Counted from the first letter of the stretch, positions 44,601 to 56,733 are shown. The stretch is 64,000 nt of DNA from Phoronis australis (GCA_002633005.1 NMRA01001008.1:2943-66942), one strand, 5' to 3'. Notes: generated by a model not told the origin, from the sequence alone. Numbers and translations: made by a program.

Positions 44601-47600
44601 AAAAACTAGATTGCCCCCCCCACAAAGTACTCACAAGGATGAACGCTATGAGATCTGACCCAACGACTATACTGACAAAAAAACTTTATGGGCTGATCTG
44701 AAGTAATAACATTATTTTTTCTGAAACCTCAAATCATTTCAAAATTGAGTATGCAACAAAATGAGATTTTATAACAAAAGTGGCCTAATGCAACACTTCT
44801 TTCAATTTGGGATACAACTATGGCTGAAGTTACCATTCTCCAGAGGCTTATTACTTCCACTGCAAATGACAAAAATTTTATGTCATGGGGGACAACTATA
44901 AAATTTACAAAATACATTTAAAGTAAAATTTTCTGAGAACTCACTTTTATCTTACTGATATCTGGATATCATCCAGAAACACTCTTCTGACACAAAGTAC
45001 TGTCGAGTCCCACCCACCTTGGCCCCAGAGGATGGGGCATATTGAAACGCGGCATGCATAGTCATAACAATTGCCTGCATGCTTTTGCCAAATTTGGCTA
45101 TGATCCAACGTGTTTTTTTAGCATATCAAGCAAACAGCTGGACATTAGGACAGGATCTTGGCAACAGGCATCCACATATTAAACATAATTATAATAGGAC
45201 ATACAAATGTTCTAATGTAACTGCTACAAACATACCTCTTTTTCCTTGTCATTAAGTTTCTCAAAGCCACGCAGATCCAGAATTTTCAACGGGGGAAAGA
45301 CCCGGCGAGCTGTAAGAGAATTTTTTTGAATATCAAGAGTACTGTACAATAGCTTGGCACTATATTTATCATTTAAGCAACATACATATATAATGTAAGG
45401 TGCCAGTTTGAACTTTTTTCTCTAAAAAACATTTTGCACTTATTAATCATTGTTTATCAGCCATTCAATTAAGTAGTACCTGGCTGGGGTAAGGCAGTGG
45501 GTATCCCTTTGGACAAACTCTCAAGTGCTGCTTGCCGCTGGAGACAATTGGCGCATGCTGCTTCGTCCTGATACTGAAAGAAAAAGGTAACAAAAGCATT
45601 AAAGAAAATGTAACAATTATAATACTGCACCTTTTTATTCACCAAACAGCAGTACCAGCAATACAGTTCATGTCAATAATTTTTAGCCAACTGGTTGGAA
45701 AAGAGTTGGCTCTGACCAGACAAGCAGTGGTACACTACAAATCATAGGCTTTAGTGCCACTTCTGGTTGTGAAGACACTGGACATGATTTTACTGAAATT
45801 CTAGCACACAACTACGAGAACGGGGGATTTGTAATAAATTCACAAAAAAGAACAAAGTTTGACACTTTTATAGCTCTCGTCTCGTCCCATACAACACCGA
45901 TGCCAACAGTGCATAAAAGTGCCATAAAACTAGAAAACGTAAACTTTCTTTACAGATACAGTTCCTCTCTACGTTTATCCACTGAACTCGACTATCAGAT
46001 AAGTAAATATAAGTAAGTAGGTAGTAGGTGGATACTAGATAGGTATTAGCTAGACCCTACGGAGGTATTAAGAAGGCAGGAGGGTAGGTAAGTAGGCGAG
46101 AAGGGAACAGAAAGATAGACAAGTTAGACACTAGGTAGGCATCTAAATAAAGTCGAGTATTGCCTTCCATTCTATGAGACTCGCGAATGAAGAATTCAAA
46201 CTCCTATATATTATAAATTTATCCCAGATTTCGTACTTTGCAAAATCCGAAAATCAGTATTGAAAACTTGCTTTACGATTGGTCGCACCAAGAATTGAGT
46301 ACCTGCATGTTGAAATTGTAGGATTGAGTGTCATATCACGGACAAACTGCTCATCAGAAACTGACCTGCACATGGCCACATCAGAATCACATGAACAAGA
46401 GTCATCATCAGAAATGAGTGCTGTTTAATCTGACGGTCATTAAATGATTTCACTTGGCTCAATAACTGGCATTTGTGGCATGACTAATTTAGTATGACAT
46501 CATCAGATCAAAATCTGTGAGCCCCAGATGGCACACCAATATTTGGGTGTTGTTTCATGGAGGCAAAAAAGAAGTGAAGGTAAGACCTTTACATATAGTG
46601 GCACGTTAATTTAAAAGCAGAGAAACAAAAAATCCCTTCCCAACCCAGCCCATTGTTTGATCAAGTTAAGTTCACTAATTTATTTTACTTTTTGACATTG
46701 TCTGAGATCAAAATTCTACTGCTTTATCAGTCGAGCTACTGACTTTGCTGCTGCAGATTCTTCCTCACAGTGGGCAATGCATGGAACATAAAATCCTTCG
46801 TCTATGGAATATTTCAAGAGATTTGCCATTTTTCGTACGCCATAAGTACATCCCACCTCACACATCAGTGAAAATATGCCTACATAGCGGGAAAGGTGTT
46901 AAAGCGCTGTATACCACTACGTTAAAACGTCCTTTTCTTATTACATGGGATCTGTACGTGGTGCTGAACGCCTGCTCATCAAAGATGTGCACGTCATCTG
47001 GTGGTATAGTGAATATCCAAACGGCATGGCTATTGAAAATTATCAATGAAACCATGACAATGGACAGTAGAGAGGTCATTCCACCTAACACAATGCAAAA
47101 TGTAAGCGATTAACAGAAATTTTGTCTTTCGTCCTATGAACAAAAAATGCAAAAACTTGTCTTTTGTTTAACTTTTAGTAAACACTCATTTGATGCTGTC
47201 CTTAAACTGTAGTTATCTCCCATGAAATTTAGGTTTGACTTGATTCAAAATAGCCATGTACCCGATTCGCTAATCGGCGCATTTGGAAGTGAATGTGAAA
47301 CTCGTCAAAAGGTGCGCTTGGCAGAAAACAGAACATTCAGTTCAATTTGAAATACCTGTGCTTGATTTAGAACATCACTCAATAGATGGCACTTTGGCTT
47401 CTCCCATTCCTTTCTTTTGAGCAGTCGCTTATACACTGACCCAGCCCGGGTACACGTGATTCCAGCCTCTCGTAATTCTTGGAGAAACTTAATGGAATCC
47501 ATCAGCTGGTACTCATCTAAAACGCAAATCAATCAACAAATAACAAATTAATGACACAGTAACAGAGAGAGAAATTCACAATCAGGTCATCTTTCAAAAA

Positions 47601-49767
47601 ATATAGCTTCCCTACAATATTAGTCACTGTAGATTTCAATGTTTTGATTGAATCACATTTAAGAATCATCAAATGACTTAAAGTCTAGTAAATACACTCA
47701 AAACTGAGAGCTGGTCATGGTAAAGATACAGTTCACTATGAACTAGCTAAAAAAAGAGAATTCTCAGCAAAGGTCAGCAGTGGATCTTGCTTTTTGATTG
47801 GTTTATACTCACAGCTCAATAACTCTAGATATTTAATGTATTCAGTGGGCATCATCAATCTCATGAAGACTCGCAGCTTATGAACAAATGGAAGACTCTT
47901 CTCATACCGAAGATGCAGCACTGAAAAAAGAACAAATTAACCCAATGACTGACAAAGCTATGAACAAAAGATGCAAACAATGCAAACTACAGACCCAAAA
48001 TATGACTGGCTGAAGCTTGGTGAATGTTGGCCAAGCTCCTTCTCAAAGACCTAGATTCTGAGGCCCCCAACTTATTAGAGATCAAAAGGATTCAATTGTT
48101 TTTGCTAGATGACTTTATTTCATCTTAAGAAATTGAACAAAAAGTGAGTGTTTACTGCCCGCATTACTTTTCATTACCGAACCAGGAAGTTGGAAAGAAG
48201 AGTAATCATGTCAAATGTCAAAATAAATCAATTTTTGTTAAAAAACTTCCAGGAAAAAAGAAAACGGTTCATTTAAATGACAAACTTTATGTTGATAGAA
48301 TATAAATACAGTAAAGAATGTTATGAGGTTGATTTTGAAGTCGTAAAATGGTAAAAAGTTTTTAAACAGCTAAAAAAGAAGTGAAAAAGCAACTTCATCA
48401 ACTATGGGTGGCTTACTTATGACCAGAAACAGTTGCCTAACAAAAGCTCCCAAAATACACTCTTTTCTCCCATTTTGACTTTCACACCCTATTCCACCAC
48501 TTCCCACACCACATGAACTCAATACGTAAATTGTTAACATATTTTAGAAAATAGTTTAACCGTTAGCATTTTTAGTTATGTAGAATTACAAAGTCATGCA
48601 TCTCCCATGACATCTAATGCATTAATGCAAACCGCATTATCGTACCAAAAGTAAGTTATCGAATAGTATGATTTTATGTACATGTATGTATGCTAGTTTA
48701 GGTTGAAAATTGAAGTTGACCTTCAGCTATGTGACGTTGCCAAAGTCGTAATTCAAAGAAAAGGTGCTTGGTCGGCATTCACCATTCGAAGAGTCGTCAA
48801 AAAGGTTGCCCCTAATGCTGTGCTTTACGATTTGCCATCAGGTTATGAGAACGAGCATTAGAAACTGTCACGTGACAATTTATAAAGAGTGGCTATACTC
48901 AAAAGCGACAGTCATGCACATGATATAAAAAATTTTCATTTTTCCAAAAGAAGGAACTCTCAATACTGTTCTTCCTGGCAAGTCAACAAATATCGTATTT
49001 AAGAACTTCCAAGCAAAGTAACAGTAAAAGAGCCAACATTAAACAAATTGGTGAATATTGAATGATATGTTTGCCCTAAGTTGAGATTTGATGTGAGTCG
49101 TCAATTCCCACTAAATCTGTACAGCTCAGAACATTACTCGTGGCTAAACTAATTATTCCACTAACATAACTTACTTCACCCCATTCAAAATGTGTTTGCA
49201 TTACAACTGGGAAAGCATAAAAATGTTTTTTACATTGTCTTATTGAAATTTAGCCCAGAATGGGATGTTTTCACGAAGCAGTCATGGTGACTGATCACAG
49301 CAGAACGGGTATATTCTAAATATGATAGTATGACTTTTATGGAGGGCAACATGACTGCTGAAGACACAGAAGTTTGATTGACAAATTTGTCTCAGCTCAA
49401 GTACTAACTGTACAGCACTTTGTAGACCTACTTGCTCGTAAAAACAGCAAGATCTCACAAGACCACGCAAAATCACACGAGAGAAAAGCGATTGTTTCTA
49501 GAGTAATGTCAAAAGCATCCTAGCCTATCCAAGTAGCAAAATGTAAGCCACTGATTGGCCAGAAAGTTTGGGGAGTCAAATTGTGGGTTTGAATTCAGTT
49601 TCCATTTCATGAGTGAAGAACTTAAAAGAAAAAAATAGGTCAAAAGGAAGTAGACCAACCATGATTTTTCTGAAAATTCAGCAGCCCGTAATGTTTAATA
49701 ATCCTTTTCCGTCGTTGACGTTCCTTGAGGCGGCTTCGGTAAATATCCAACGCAGCCAGTTTAGCTT
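41459..49767 (-). CDS. TADA2A: TADA2A, transcriptional adaptor ADA2A, C-terminal 247 residues in six exons
   Basis: ADA2A links GCN5/PCAF to ADA3 in SAGA/ATAC-type histone acetyltransferase complexes in the nucleus. Six minus-strand exons (49767-49660, 47920-47813, 47516-47356, 45573-45480, 45309-45236, 41659-41459) all have GT/AG borders and join in phase. In order they give the ALDIYRSRLKERQRRKRII segment, the central helical region (PTEYIKYLELL ... EAGITC), a linker, FEKLNDKEKE and a SWIRM domain ending NKTRKLYDFLLQ. The family is about 440 residues, so the N-terminal ZZ finger and SANT domain (about 195 residues) are missing here. The intron before the SWIRM exon carries a transposon. Features favour ADA2A over ADA2B. 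Confidence 0.93.
41931..44669. mobile_element. DNA transposon with TAGTCGGTGGG termini, copy 2, in TADA2A intron
   Basis: The left end is TAGTCGGTGGGCCAGAT. The right end in reverse complement is TAGTCGTTGGGTCAGAT. It is flanked by TAC on both sides (41928-41930 and 44670-44672), a 3-bp target duplication. 41931-42642 matches 23638-24338, and about 43060-44669 matches 26940-29389. The interior (42643-43060) differs from copy 1, so the two are separate deletion derivatives or subfamilies of one element. It lies in the TADA2A intron between 45236 and 41659. Confidence 0.9.
42739..42927 (-). CDS. Cys-rich ORF inside TAGTCGG copy 2
   Basis: Minus strand reads PSLIDHIWLLGGGALQLICM, then VLNDERCKCKKNMCARKLSL and CCNAGSNCT. 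The closing cluster (C-K-C-K-K-x2-C-x6-C-C-x5-C) resembles the CXC/CRC-type cysteine repeats that end several transposon-associated proteins in invertebrates. It may be the last exon of the element's own gene. Short, with a start not defined, so tentative. Confidence 0.33.
   Translation of the reverse strand: MCSAVPSLIDHIWLLGGGALQLICMAITASPLIVLNDERCKCKKNMCARKLSLCCNAGSNCT
44673..45235 (-). other. TADA2A: TADA2A intron sequence flanking the transposon
   Basis: AT-rich intron with no exon, repeat or RNA signal recognised. Confidence 0.6.
45236..45309 (-). CDS. TADA2A: TADA2A exon e, linker to SWIRM
   Basis: Acceptor attctcttacag, donor AAAGAG/GTATGT. Reads RRVFPPLKILDLRGFEKLND then KEKE, the conserved lead-in to the SWIRM domain. 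Ends in phase 0. Confidence 0.9.
45480..45573 (-). CDS. TADA2A: TADA2A exon d, linker
   Basis: Acceptor ctttttctttcag, donor GCCAG/GTACTA. Reads YQDEAACANCLQRQAALESL then SKGIPTALPQP. It corresponds to the 'ACQQWLRRQA' segment and the start of the variable linker. Confidence 0.88.
45574..47355 (-). other. TADA2A: TADA2A intron with TAGG-rich tract
   Basis: Contains a degenerate (TAGG)n-like tract at about 46010-46145. A 122-codon plus ORF (46745-47113) and its minus-strand shadow, which begins with a signal-peptide-like MTSLLSIVMVSLIIFNSHA (about 47080), are not supported by splice sites. Confidence 0.45.
47356..47516 (-). CDS. TADA2A: TADA2A exon c, central region
   Basis: Acceptor tgcgttttag, donor CACAG/GTATTT. 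Reads EYQLMDSIKFLQELREAGIT, then CTRAGSVYKRLLKR and HLLSDVLNQAQ, matching the ADA2A stretch with 'LQEYR-AGIT' and 'LSEVL'. The 161-bp length fits the flanking phases exactly. Confidence 0.92.
47813..47920 (-). CDS. TADA2A: TADA2A exon b, central helical region
   Basis: Acceptor ttcttttttcag, donor AGCT/GTGAGT. Reads LHLRYEKSLPFVHKLRVFMR then LMMPTEYIKYLELLS. It corresponds to the part of ADA2A with 'ERRYPKE ... RFAR ... P-x-E'. Phase 1 in and phase 1 out. Confidence 0.9.
47921..49659 (-). other. TADA2A: TADA2A intron, possible retroelement scrap at 48710-48890
   Basis: On the plus strand 48710-48870 reads VDLQLCDVAKVVIQRKGAWS, then AFTIRRVVKKVAPNAVLYDL and PSGYENEH, then KLSRDNL after a stop. 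The layout faintly resembles the C-terminal tail of LTR-element integrases. It is too short to classify. The rest of the intron is AT-rich and unassigned. Confidence 0.3.
49660..49767 (-). CDS. TADA2A: TADA2A exon a, basic helix after SANT
   Basis: Acceptor taactttcag, donor CATG/GTTGG (a GT donor). Reads AKLAALDIYRSRLKERQRRK then RIIKHYGLLNFQKNH, the most conserved basic segment of ADA2A after the SANT domain. It enters with two bases of a split codon and leaves with one base, which matches the next exon. Confidence 0.9.
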
Positions 49768-51439
49768 CTGAAAGTTATAAATAACACACTGACAGGGTGA
49801 ACGCAGAACATGTTTTGTGATGACATTTGTTGCACTTGATTCACTGGAACAGCCGTGCCAACTGACTAAGACACCTGACTGGTTTATAAGCAGGAAGTCA
49901 TCATCGAGGTGCAATCCAACGTCCTCGCCAGATTTAATGTTGATATCACTAACAAAAGTCAATTCCTGTCACTGTAAAGAAGAATACGTCACCGACTTTA
50001 AGAGCGTTTCTTTTAAAAGCGGCTCAATAAATTTTTGGGTTTTTTGCATTGAAAATGTTAATATCATTCAGCACAAAATGGTGCATGAGAACTATCAAGC
50101 TACAAAGGTACACCATTCCTTCCTAAGAGACTACACATAGTTTACACTGTTACACCCCATTACATGTATGTAGATGCTGTGACCAGTGGGTTACCCATTC
50201 ATAACATGAGTAGGCCTAATCATATTTTTCTCCAGAATTTGCTTAGAATTTTCTACACCTGTCTTCCTTCTCCACCAATTTACCCATCTCCAGTTTGTCT
50301 TCATTTTCTTCATTGAAATAGATAAATTTGACATCCATTTTCGGCAAAGTGGTCGTGTGGTTCTGGGTGGGTCTTCACCATCTACAAAAGAAGGAACTCA
50401 TAGCCATATACCGAATGAAGCTATGTGTGCATTTTCAGAAGCAGTGCCTATTTGTGAAAGTATACCTTTCTCAAAACGCTTGTTCAATCTTCTATTACAC
50501 TTTATGGCAATTCACTTATGATCAAAGAAGATAAATTTAAGGTGCAAAACTGTTCAATGTGACAGTTTTTTAAAAAATCATAATAATATGAAGCCCCGAC
50601 AGCCTGACTAACGTGAAGGCAAGACAGCCTGTTCAGAATAATGTGAAAAGCGTTTTACCTGCCAGTTCTATTGACTATTATTCTGACATGTGTGCAGCGT
50701 AGGCATGTTATTAGTCGTCACTGTCGTTGCTTGCAGAGTTTACATGATGTAAGTAGAAGTGTTCTTTTTTGCTTACTTGTCGTTACATTTCTAGTTTGTA
50801 CATTGCATTATCTCGTGTCCCTAGTTTTAGAATTTTCACTCCATTTACTTTCGCCATATTTCCTCCTTCGTGGTTCATTCCGGGAGTTTGGGCGTTGTTC
50901 GCTGTGACCTTGAGATTGCAGTTCACAAACCAGTTAGTTTTTTGCGCCTATATTTTCGTTATAACTGTTGAGTATGATTTGATATTTCGCTCTGTTTGGA
51001 TCACTGGCTCATGGTGGATTTGTGGATAAATTATGTTCGACTTCGTTTTCCTACCTAGTATTTTGATATTAAAGATCAAAGGTCAACTCCTGCTGCCATT
51101 TTGTTACCTGTATATTTTCATGGTTGGTGTATACTATGTTTTTTTGTATATAATGTCACTACTTTGCTTGCAGTATATTTCCTGGCAGTGACTATGTGTT
51201 TTGTTTGTTTCAGTTAACGGTTGGTCAATATACGTCAAGTAAATCGAATAAAGCATACTGTAGAATCACCTGCATTTCCCTCCATAGCCAACAAAGCGCC
51301 AGAACAACGGGTATTTATTTGTTTCGTATAATACATCATATAAGAAGGCCACAAAAGGTGTAGCAAAAGCCCAAGCCATCTGAAATAATGCAGAACTGCA
51401 GAACTTATTTGCTCAATCTCTAGAACATTCATAAAAGAA
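49768..51439. other. Upstream of the last visible TADA2A exon, nothing certain
   Basis: If TADA2A continues beyond the window this is intron. Plus ORFs at 50671-50907 and 50769-51029 are hydrophobic and unrecognised. I searched by eye for the SANT and ZZ exons and did not find them. Confidence 0.35.
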
Positions 51440-53230
51440 CATGGTTGATTTAGAGACACAAGGAAACCTTAACTGCCACTAAGCAACGCCCCAGCATTCG
51501 AACACAAAATCGACGTTAAGCGTACTCTCCTCTGACATATCAAGTTTCATGAAGATCCATCGAGAAACTTAGTAGAGAGGCAAAAAACAATATCGCCACT
51601 GGGGAGGAGGGGTGCACCGTAGTTAAATCCGTTCAAAAATAAACATCAGCTGTGATGATGTCAATAGGAATATATGCTGTGAAAATTGATAATGAAAAGT
51701 GGTAATAGTCAGATTTAATGTGCCTACATTTTGAGAACCAGTTTTCTACACTAATAACGGACATCAACCAACCTGGTTCGCAAAAAGAGAGCATGCTATA
51801 TCCGACCATTGCTCCAAAAATAATAATGGCCATTATTAGTGGATGCGTAAATGTTAAGCCATATATACATGAAAAGGTATTGTCACCTCATTAATTAAAA
51901 AAAATCGGCTAAATTTCATGAACATTCTATGAGTAACATGGTAGATACATACAGTAGGTTATCCCACTTACATAGGAAAACTGTTATATCCTGTTGACAA
52001 TTCACTTCATTTTGGGATGTCCTAATCAGACCCGAAGCATACTAGATAATAGCATTTCATGTTTATTATATAATACTGCATATTTCTTTGTTAATAGTCC
52101 TTTACTGGTGACAAAAAACAAATAATTACTTGACAATGTGCATGTGGTCTTTGCTAGTAATGTAAGGGAATGGAAGCCGAAATCTACCAACAAAACGTGG
52201 TTTGGCAGATAGAGGGGCAGACCCCAAAAAACTGACGCATAAACAACAAAACATGGTAATTAGGCGGCACATTTACGAAAAAATCTGTCCTGAAATGGGA
52301 ACCTGATGTTGATGCTAATTACAGGATTTCAAGAAATTCTGTCAAGAAACTCGGTTGATACCTGAGATAAATATAAACAAGCATCTGCCACTGGGAGACC
52401 ATATTGCCCCAACCAGCACAAGGTGTTGCCTAAGGCTTAAGGCCACCCAAACCCCTCAGTTAAGGCATTGCTTGGAGAAAGGACACACTGCACCCACATC
52501 TAAGCCACTGTTGCTAAACAATGCGTAAATTTTTGAGGTTATAATTTTAAGTGGTAATGAGTGATTTTGATCGCAATTGAAATTGTTGAATACTGAACAT
52601 CGACGAACTCATCTCTAAACAACATAATCAAAATCATACAGGGTGCAGCATTCATTCTGTTCATGTCTCTATGAACACAAAAATAAGATTCATGTTATTG
52701 TCTATTTAGTAATGGAATGATAATGTTGTCATCTTGAAAATACGATCAAGCTGATCAATTTCGGCAGAAGCTTCCTTCTTGAGATATTCACAACATTGAA
52801 TGATGTATGGACATTGCCCAAACATTTTCTAATTACAAAGTCAAGTTTCTCATTGTGACTTTGAAAATGATGTTGAGGTCACCATTATCGACTGGAGCCT
52901 GCACATGCCCCAACCCCTTAGCACAAAATAAGAACAAAATCTAATTAAGCTTCGTTCTTGAGATATCATGCCAACAATATTTGTGATGTACAGTATCTAC
53001 ATACGGTTGTGAGTACTATGTCCATCGCTTTGCCCAAACAGGTGGCAAGGGACAAAAACTAAAACTACCATTACGGGACACTGCAGATAGTCAAATCTGT
53101 TGAAACAATTGGTTGTGCCATCCCGTCTATGATAAGAAAATGTCTGCACAGTATCAGCCATGAATGTTTTTGGAGATACAGTACACAAGCACACACACGA
53201 ACGGACAAAAATTACTCTGGAATTTCAGCT
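51440..53230 (+). repeat. Second block of the 'ccaaatttcatgaa' repeat family
   Basis: Degenerate units share with 30280-31490 the series 'tttcatgaagatccatcgagaaactt', 'cgccactgggg', 'gcaccgtagttaaatccgttcaaaaat' and 'gcagatagaggggcagaccccaaaaa'. Units are seen near 51460-51660, 51900, 52200-52420 and 53040-53160. The copies are more diverged than the first block, and no ORF is kept. Confidence 0.7.
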
Positions 53231-53534
53231 GAAAGTCTTTTTATCATTTAAAAGCTTAATACTTAGACCTCACCACCATGCACTCTATACTTACATCTTA
53301 CTGGGATTGGAGCCGGGACGAACTCATAGTCACCATTCCCAAATACTGTAACGGCACAGATTCTGTGCTGTTGCAATTGACTAGGCGGATGAAGAAAATA
53401 ACGCCTTAGTCCAAGACAGTGGTGGGGCTATTGGATTAACTGAAAATCCAAACGCTTTGACAGAGTGAATGGTGTTTGGGTCCGAGCTATAGCCAGGTTG
53501 CTGACTGAGTTTGATTGTCAATCGTTTTGCAGAC

Positions 53535-55190
53535 AATAACGAGGAAAAAACGCCACAAAGACATTCTATCCTTCAAGAACAACTTTAAAAACCATGTGAA
53601 CAGCTTGTTTCCTGTAAGGTGTCGGTTCAGCAAACTAAAGGGAAACCCCTTCTTTGACCATGGTGATGAACTTATGACGTTAGATACGCCACAAGTTTTC
53701 AGACTATCGAAGTGACTAGAAAACAGCAATATGAAAACTATAAGCAAACAGACATAATTGAAAAGTCCCAACCAACAAAGACCCCTATCAAGAAAAACAA
53801 GTTTGTTGTTTCCGAAACAGCTAACGGGAAGGCAAAAAGAGTGACTCAGCAGCGCATGGATGACATCAAGAAAGACTGTAGCTTCTTTAGTCAGGTTTTT
53901 ATAGCTAGTCAAATTCTAGAAGGGTGATTTTTTTATACGTGAGAATCAGTCTTGGTCACCATCCCTGAACCAGAACGACAGTCTCGGTTTACCCTCACAG
54001 AAGTCACACTTGCTCAAAATGTTGGAATTTCCTCATCCAGACGTTCCTGAATCCGTCGATGTCAAAGTCTTTGATGGACCAGCTATTGTGCGCAAATTTT
54101 CTCCAAACCAATCCGCGACATTCGGACAGCTCAGTGAAAACTGCTAAGTGGGCACATTATAACCTTCGCAACTGCTGTAGAATTGACATTGGGTTTGATG
54201 CTTACACTGAAGACAGTTTGAAGGCCACCGCTGATAGAAATACAGTTGATCTTGCCAAAGTTTCACACCAAACGCAACTATCTCTGTACTTCCAGAATTT
54301 CTCTCAAACTCGAAGAATAAAGAGGAATTATTCATGCTGTTAGCTGAAGATATCTTTAGCAATCGCCTATCCTCCAGGACAAAATATATATGTTACCCAC
54401 GGTCACTCTGTTCTTTCCTCTGGTTCTGACATACCGCCGAGAGTCGGACACCTGTATGTGCTTGTACATTGCGGACGCTTTGATCAAAGGTAATCAGAGA
54501 ATCTTGGTTTCTACAATTGATACTGATGTTGTGGGCATTCTTCTTGGTGTTTTTGATCAGCTTAAGGCTTTGCTGCCAGCAATTCAAATACGGGTAGTGG
54601 TTAAAGCTGGAAAAAACGTGCGGGAACTCTTCGTCAAGAGTTTGTTTGACTAGGTTAGGTACGATTTGTGTGTAGCTCTACCCATGTTCCATGCCTTAAC
54701 AGGGTTAGACACAGCGTCCCAGTTCTATGGAAAATGGAAGAAAACAGCATGGGAGACATTAAAATCTTACCGTGATGCTACTCAGGCATTCTCGTGCCGG
54801 CAATCAATTCCTTTCAGCAACTCACCGTCGACAGTCAGGAATTCAAAACAATTGAGACATTTACCTGTTTCGTTTATGATCGAAAAATCAAAACCAGCCA
54901 AGTCAATACTTTATGAAAGGAGCTTTTCCAACAAAAAGTTCAGATCATGCCAAATTTATCGCCTACCCAATATCCTTTGATAAAGCAAGTTAACAAATGC
55001 TTGTATCAAGCTGGCAGTCGAATGCCCATCCACGGGAAACCAAGTCCATAGAGGTTTGGATGGCAGAGTGACAAGGGACAACAATGGACACCTTACTGGA
55101 TAGACATGCCTGAAATCTCCAAAGCTGGTCAGCAGCTCATGGTTGCAAGAGCATACCACTATGGGGCAAGAGATATAAATTAAAATCAAT
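53535..55190 (+). pseudogene. Decayed multicopy gene, 'DTDVVGILLG' type, transposon-associated
   Basis: Successive plus-strand frames read RVTQQRMDDIKKDCSFFSQV, then DVKVFDGPAIVRKFSPNQSA, NKEELFMLLAEDIF, MCLYIADALIKGNQRILVST with IDTDVVGILLGVF, LPMFHALTGLDTASQFYGKW, KKTAWETLKSY, and a C-terminal piece (FGWQSDKGQQWTPYWIDMPE, ISKAGQQLM). I recognise this as a recurrent, high-copy protein type in invertebrate genomes. Paired Asp (DTDV) and LTG-x-DT blocks suggest a PIN/FEN-like nuclease fold, and such proteins usually end in a Cys-rich tail; here that tail has decayed. At least six frame breaks and stops. Function unknown. Confidence 0.72.
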
Positions 55191-55414
55191 TCCTTAGCAT
55201 GCACAACTCTTAGCAAATACCGGGGAACATCAGTGTCAGTAACATGGTTTGTTATGGACCAAAGGAACAGATGATGACATTAATTGAATTATGTGGTCTA
55301 CAATGGCAATTTGAGATTAATCTGTTTTATTGTGTTGATATTATAAGCAGATGACAATCGGATTATATGTAGACAGGAGCTAGGAGAAGCATACTACTGA
55401 CATTTTTGTAAGCT

Positions 55415-55817
55415 GGGCCCGGTCTCCAATCTTTTTACTCGAAATGGAACTCGAAATTAGGTTTGCCATTTTCTACTCTACTTTTGGGCGAACTCAAGAT
55501 AAGTGTCCATTATTCTATGCTCGAGTACACAATAACTTACGTAGATAATTTATTGCCCTTAGTTCACAGTTTGTAAACCCAATATTAAAGCAATAAGTTC
55601 GAGTTCGAACTCTAAATTTCGAGTTTTTACTCGAGTTTGTTGCACGAATATAAGGGTCTTCAAGGGCAAACTTGAACTAGAAACTCCTATGCATAAACTA
55701 TAATGTATTCGAGCACAGTCTGATAACCAATTATCTTAAGTTCGCACAAGAGGAGCAGAGAAATTGCCAAAAATAGTTTCGAGTTCGTTTCGAGTACAAA
55801 GATTAGAGACCGGGCCC
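55415..55817 (+). mobile_element. MITE of the GGGCCCGGTCTC family (copy B)
   Basis: Near-perfect terminal inverted repeats GGGCCCGGTCTCCAATCTTT and (reverse complement of the right end) GGGCCCGGTCTCTAATCTTT, with subterminal ACTCGAAA/TTTCGAGT motifs. 403 bp, no ORF. It aligns over most of its length with copy C in opposite orientation and shares only the termini and motif style with copy A. No obvious target duplication. Confidence 0.9.
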
Positions 55818-56733
55818 TGGTCTCTGAGTTTTTGGTAGTCTGTCAAGTTCTATGCATATATTGGTCTCTTTATCATAACATCAACTAAATTTTCATAATA
55901 ATTGTACAAATTAATGATAAATCTAATAAATTTTTGATAAGAAATCCTATTTGTTGTTGTATTAATAGTCTTGCACCAGATCAAAATAGATGATTTTGTT
56001 AAAATTGCAGTTGGTTAGTTAAATTTTGGCGGCCATATTGGAATTATGGAAATGAGTGGTCTTAATATTATGAGAAAAAGATATTGCGATGTCATTATGA
56101 TAGATTTCTAGTTAATAAAGTACGATTACCTTGCCTTAAAATGTGTGATCAGCTCTCAAGCAACCGCAAATTGTGTTACTGGGCGGCCATTTTGTTTTTT
56201 GAGATTTGACCTTGACCTTGACCTCAAAATTTGGGAAACCGACCCCCATGAGATTTAGCATGTCAAACAGTACTAGTGTGCCAAATTTGGTGCTTTAATC
56301 CGACGTGTAACTGTTTTTGGGTTAAGGGCCTGGACTATATCCTATGGCCATTCAGTACACTTACTGTCTTGTGTCAGTTGCAAGCGGGAAATGCAATAAC
56401 TCATTGCCTTTCAATTTTGAATTATTGTCACTAAGCGTCTTGTTTTTAGTTCATTACAGGAACTACTTTCCATATATAATAGCATTCTAAATTCCCTGCG
56501 AATCACGAATTCTTTTCACTTCCGCCGTCAGTGAATTGCATATGTCATAATGTCATTATGTGTTAGGAATCCCAATATGTTGATATTTAAGACCTGGATA
56601 TCCTCTTGACGCCCAAAGCAATACGGTCAAACTGGTAAAAAATAAATCATGTACCCAGAGTACTTGTTAAGGTTGGAAGTAATTGATATAGTCATGGTCG
56701 TTTAGATATTACATTCTATCTCAGCTAAGTTCA
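55818..56733. other. Intergenic, nothing recognised
   Basis: AT-rich, no ORF, repeat or RNA signal seen. Confidence 0.4.

Noticed and set aside
46745-47113. 122-codon plus ORF and antisense signal-peptide-like ORF in a TADA2A intron
   Set aside because: No splice, promoter or domain support; the signal-like start on the minus strand is by itself weak evidence.
50750-51260. Possible solo LTR
   Set aside because: T-rich leader, AATAAAG near 51247 and hydrophobic ORFs suggested an LTR, but no TG...CA borders with a target duplication could be matched.
53487-53912. 141-codon hydrophobic minus ORF
   Set aside because: Antisense shadow of the lysine-rich pseudogene frames at 53535-53927. Lys/Asn/Gln codons read backwards give Phe/Leu-rich peptides.
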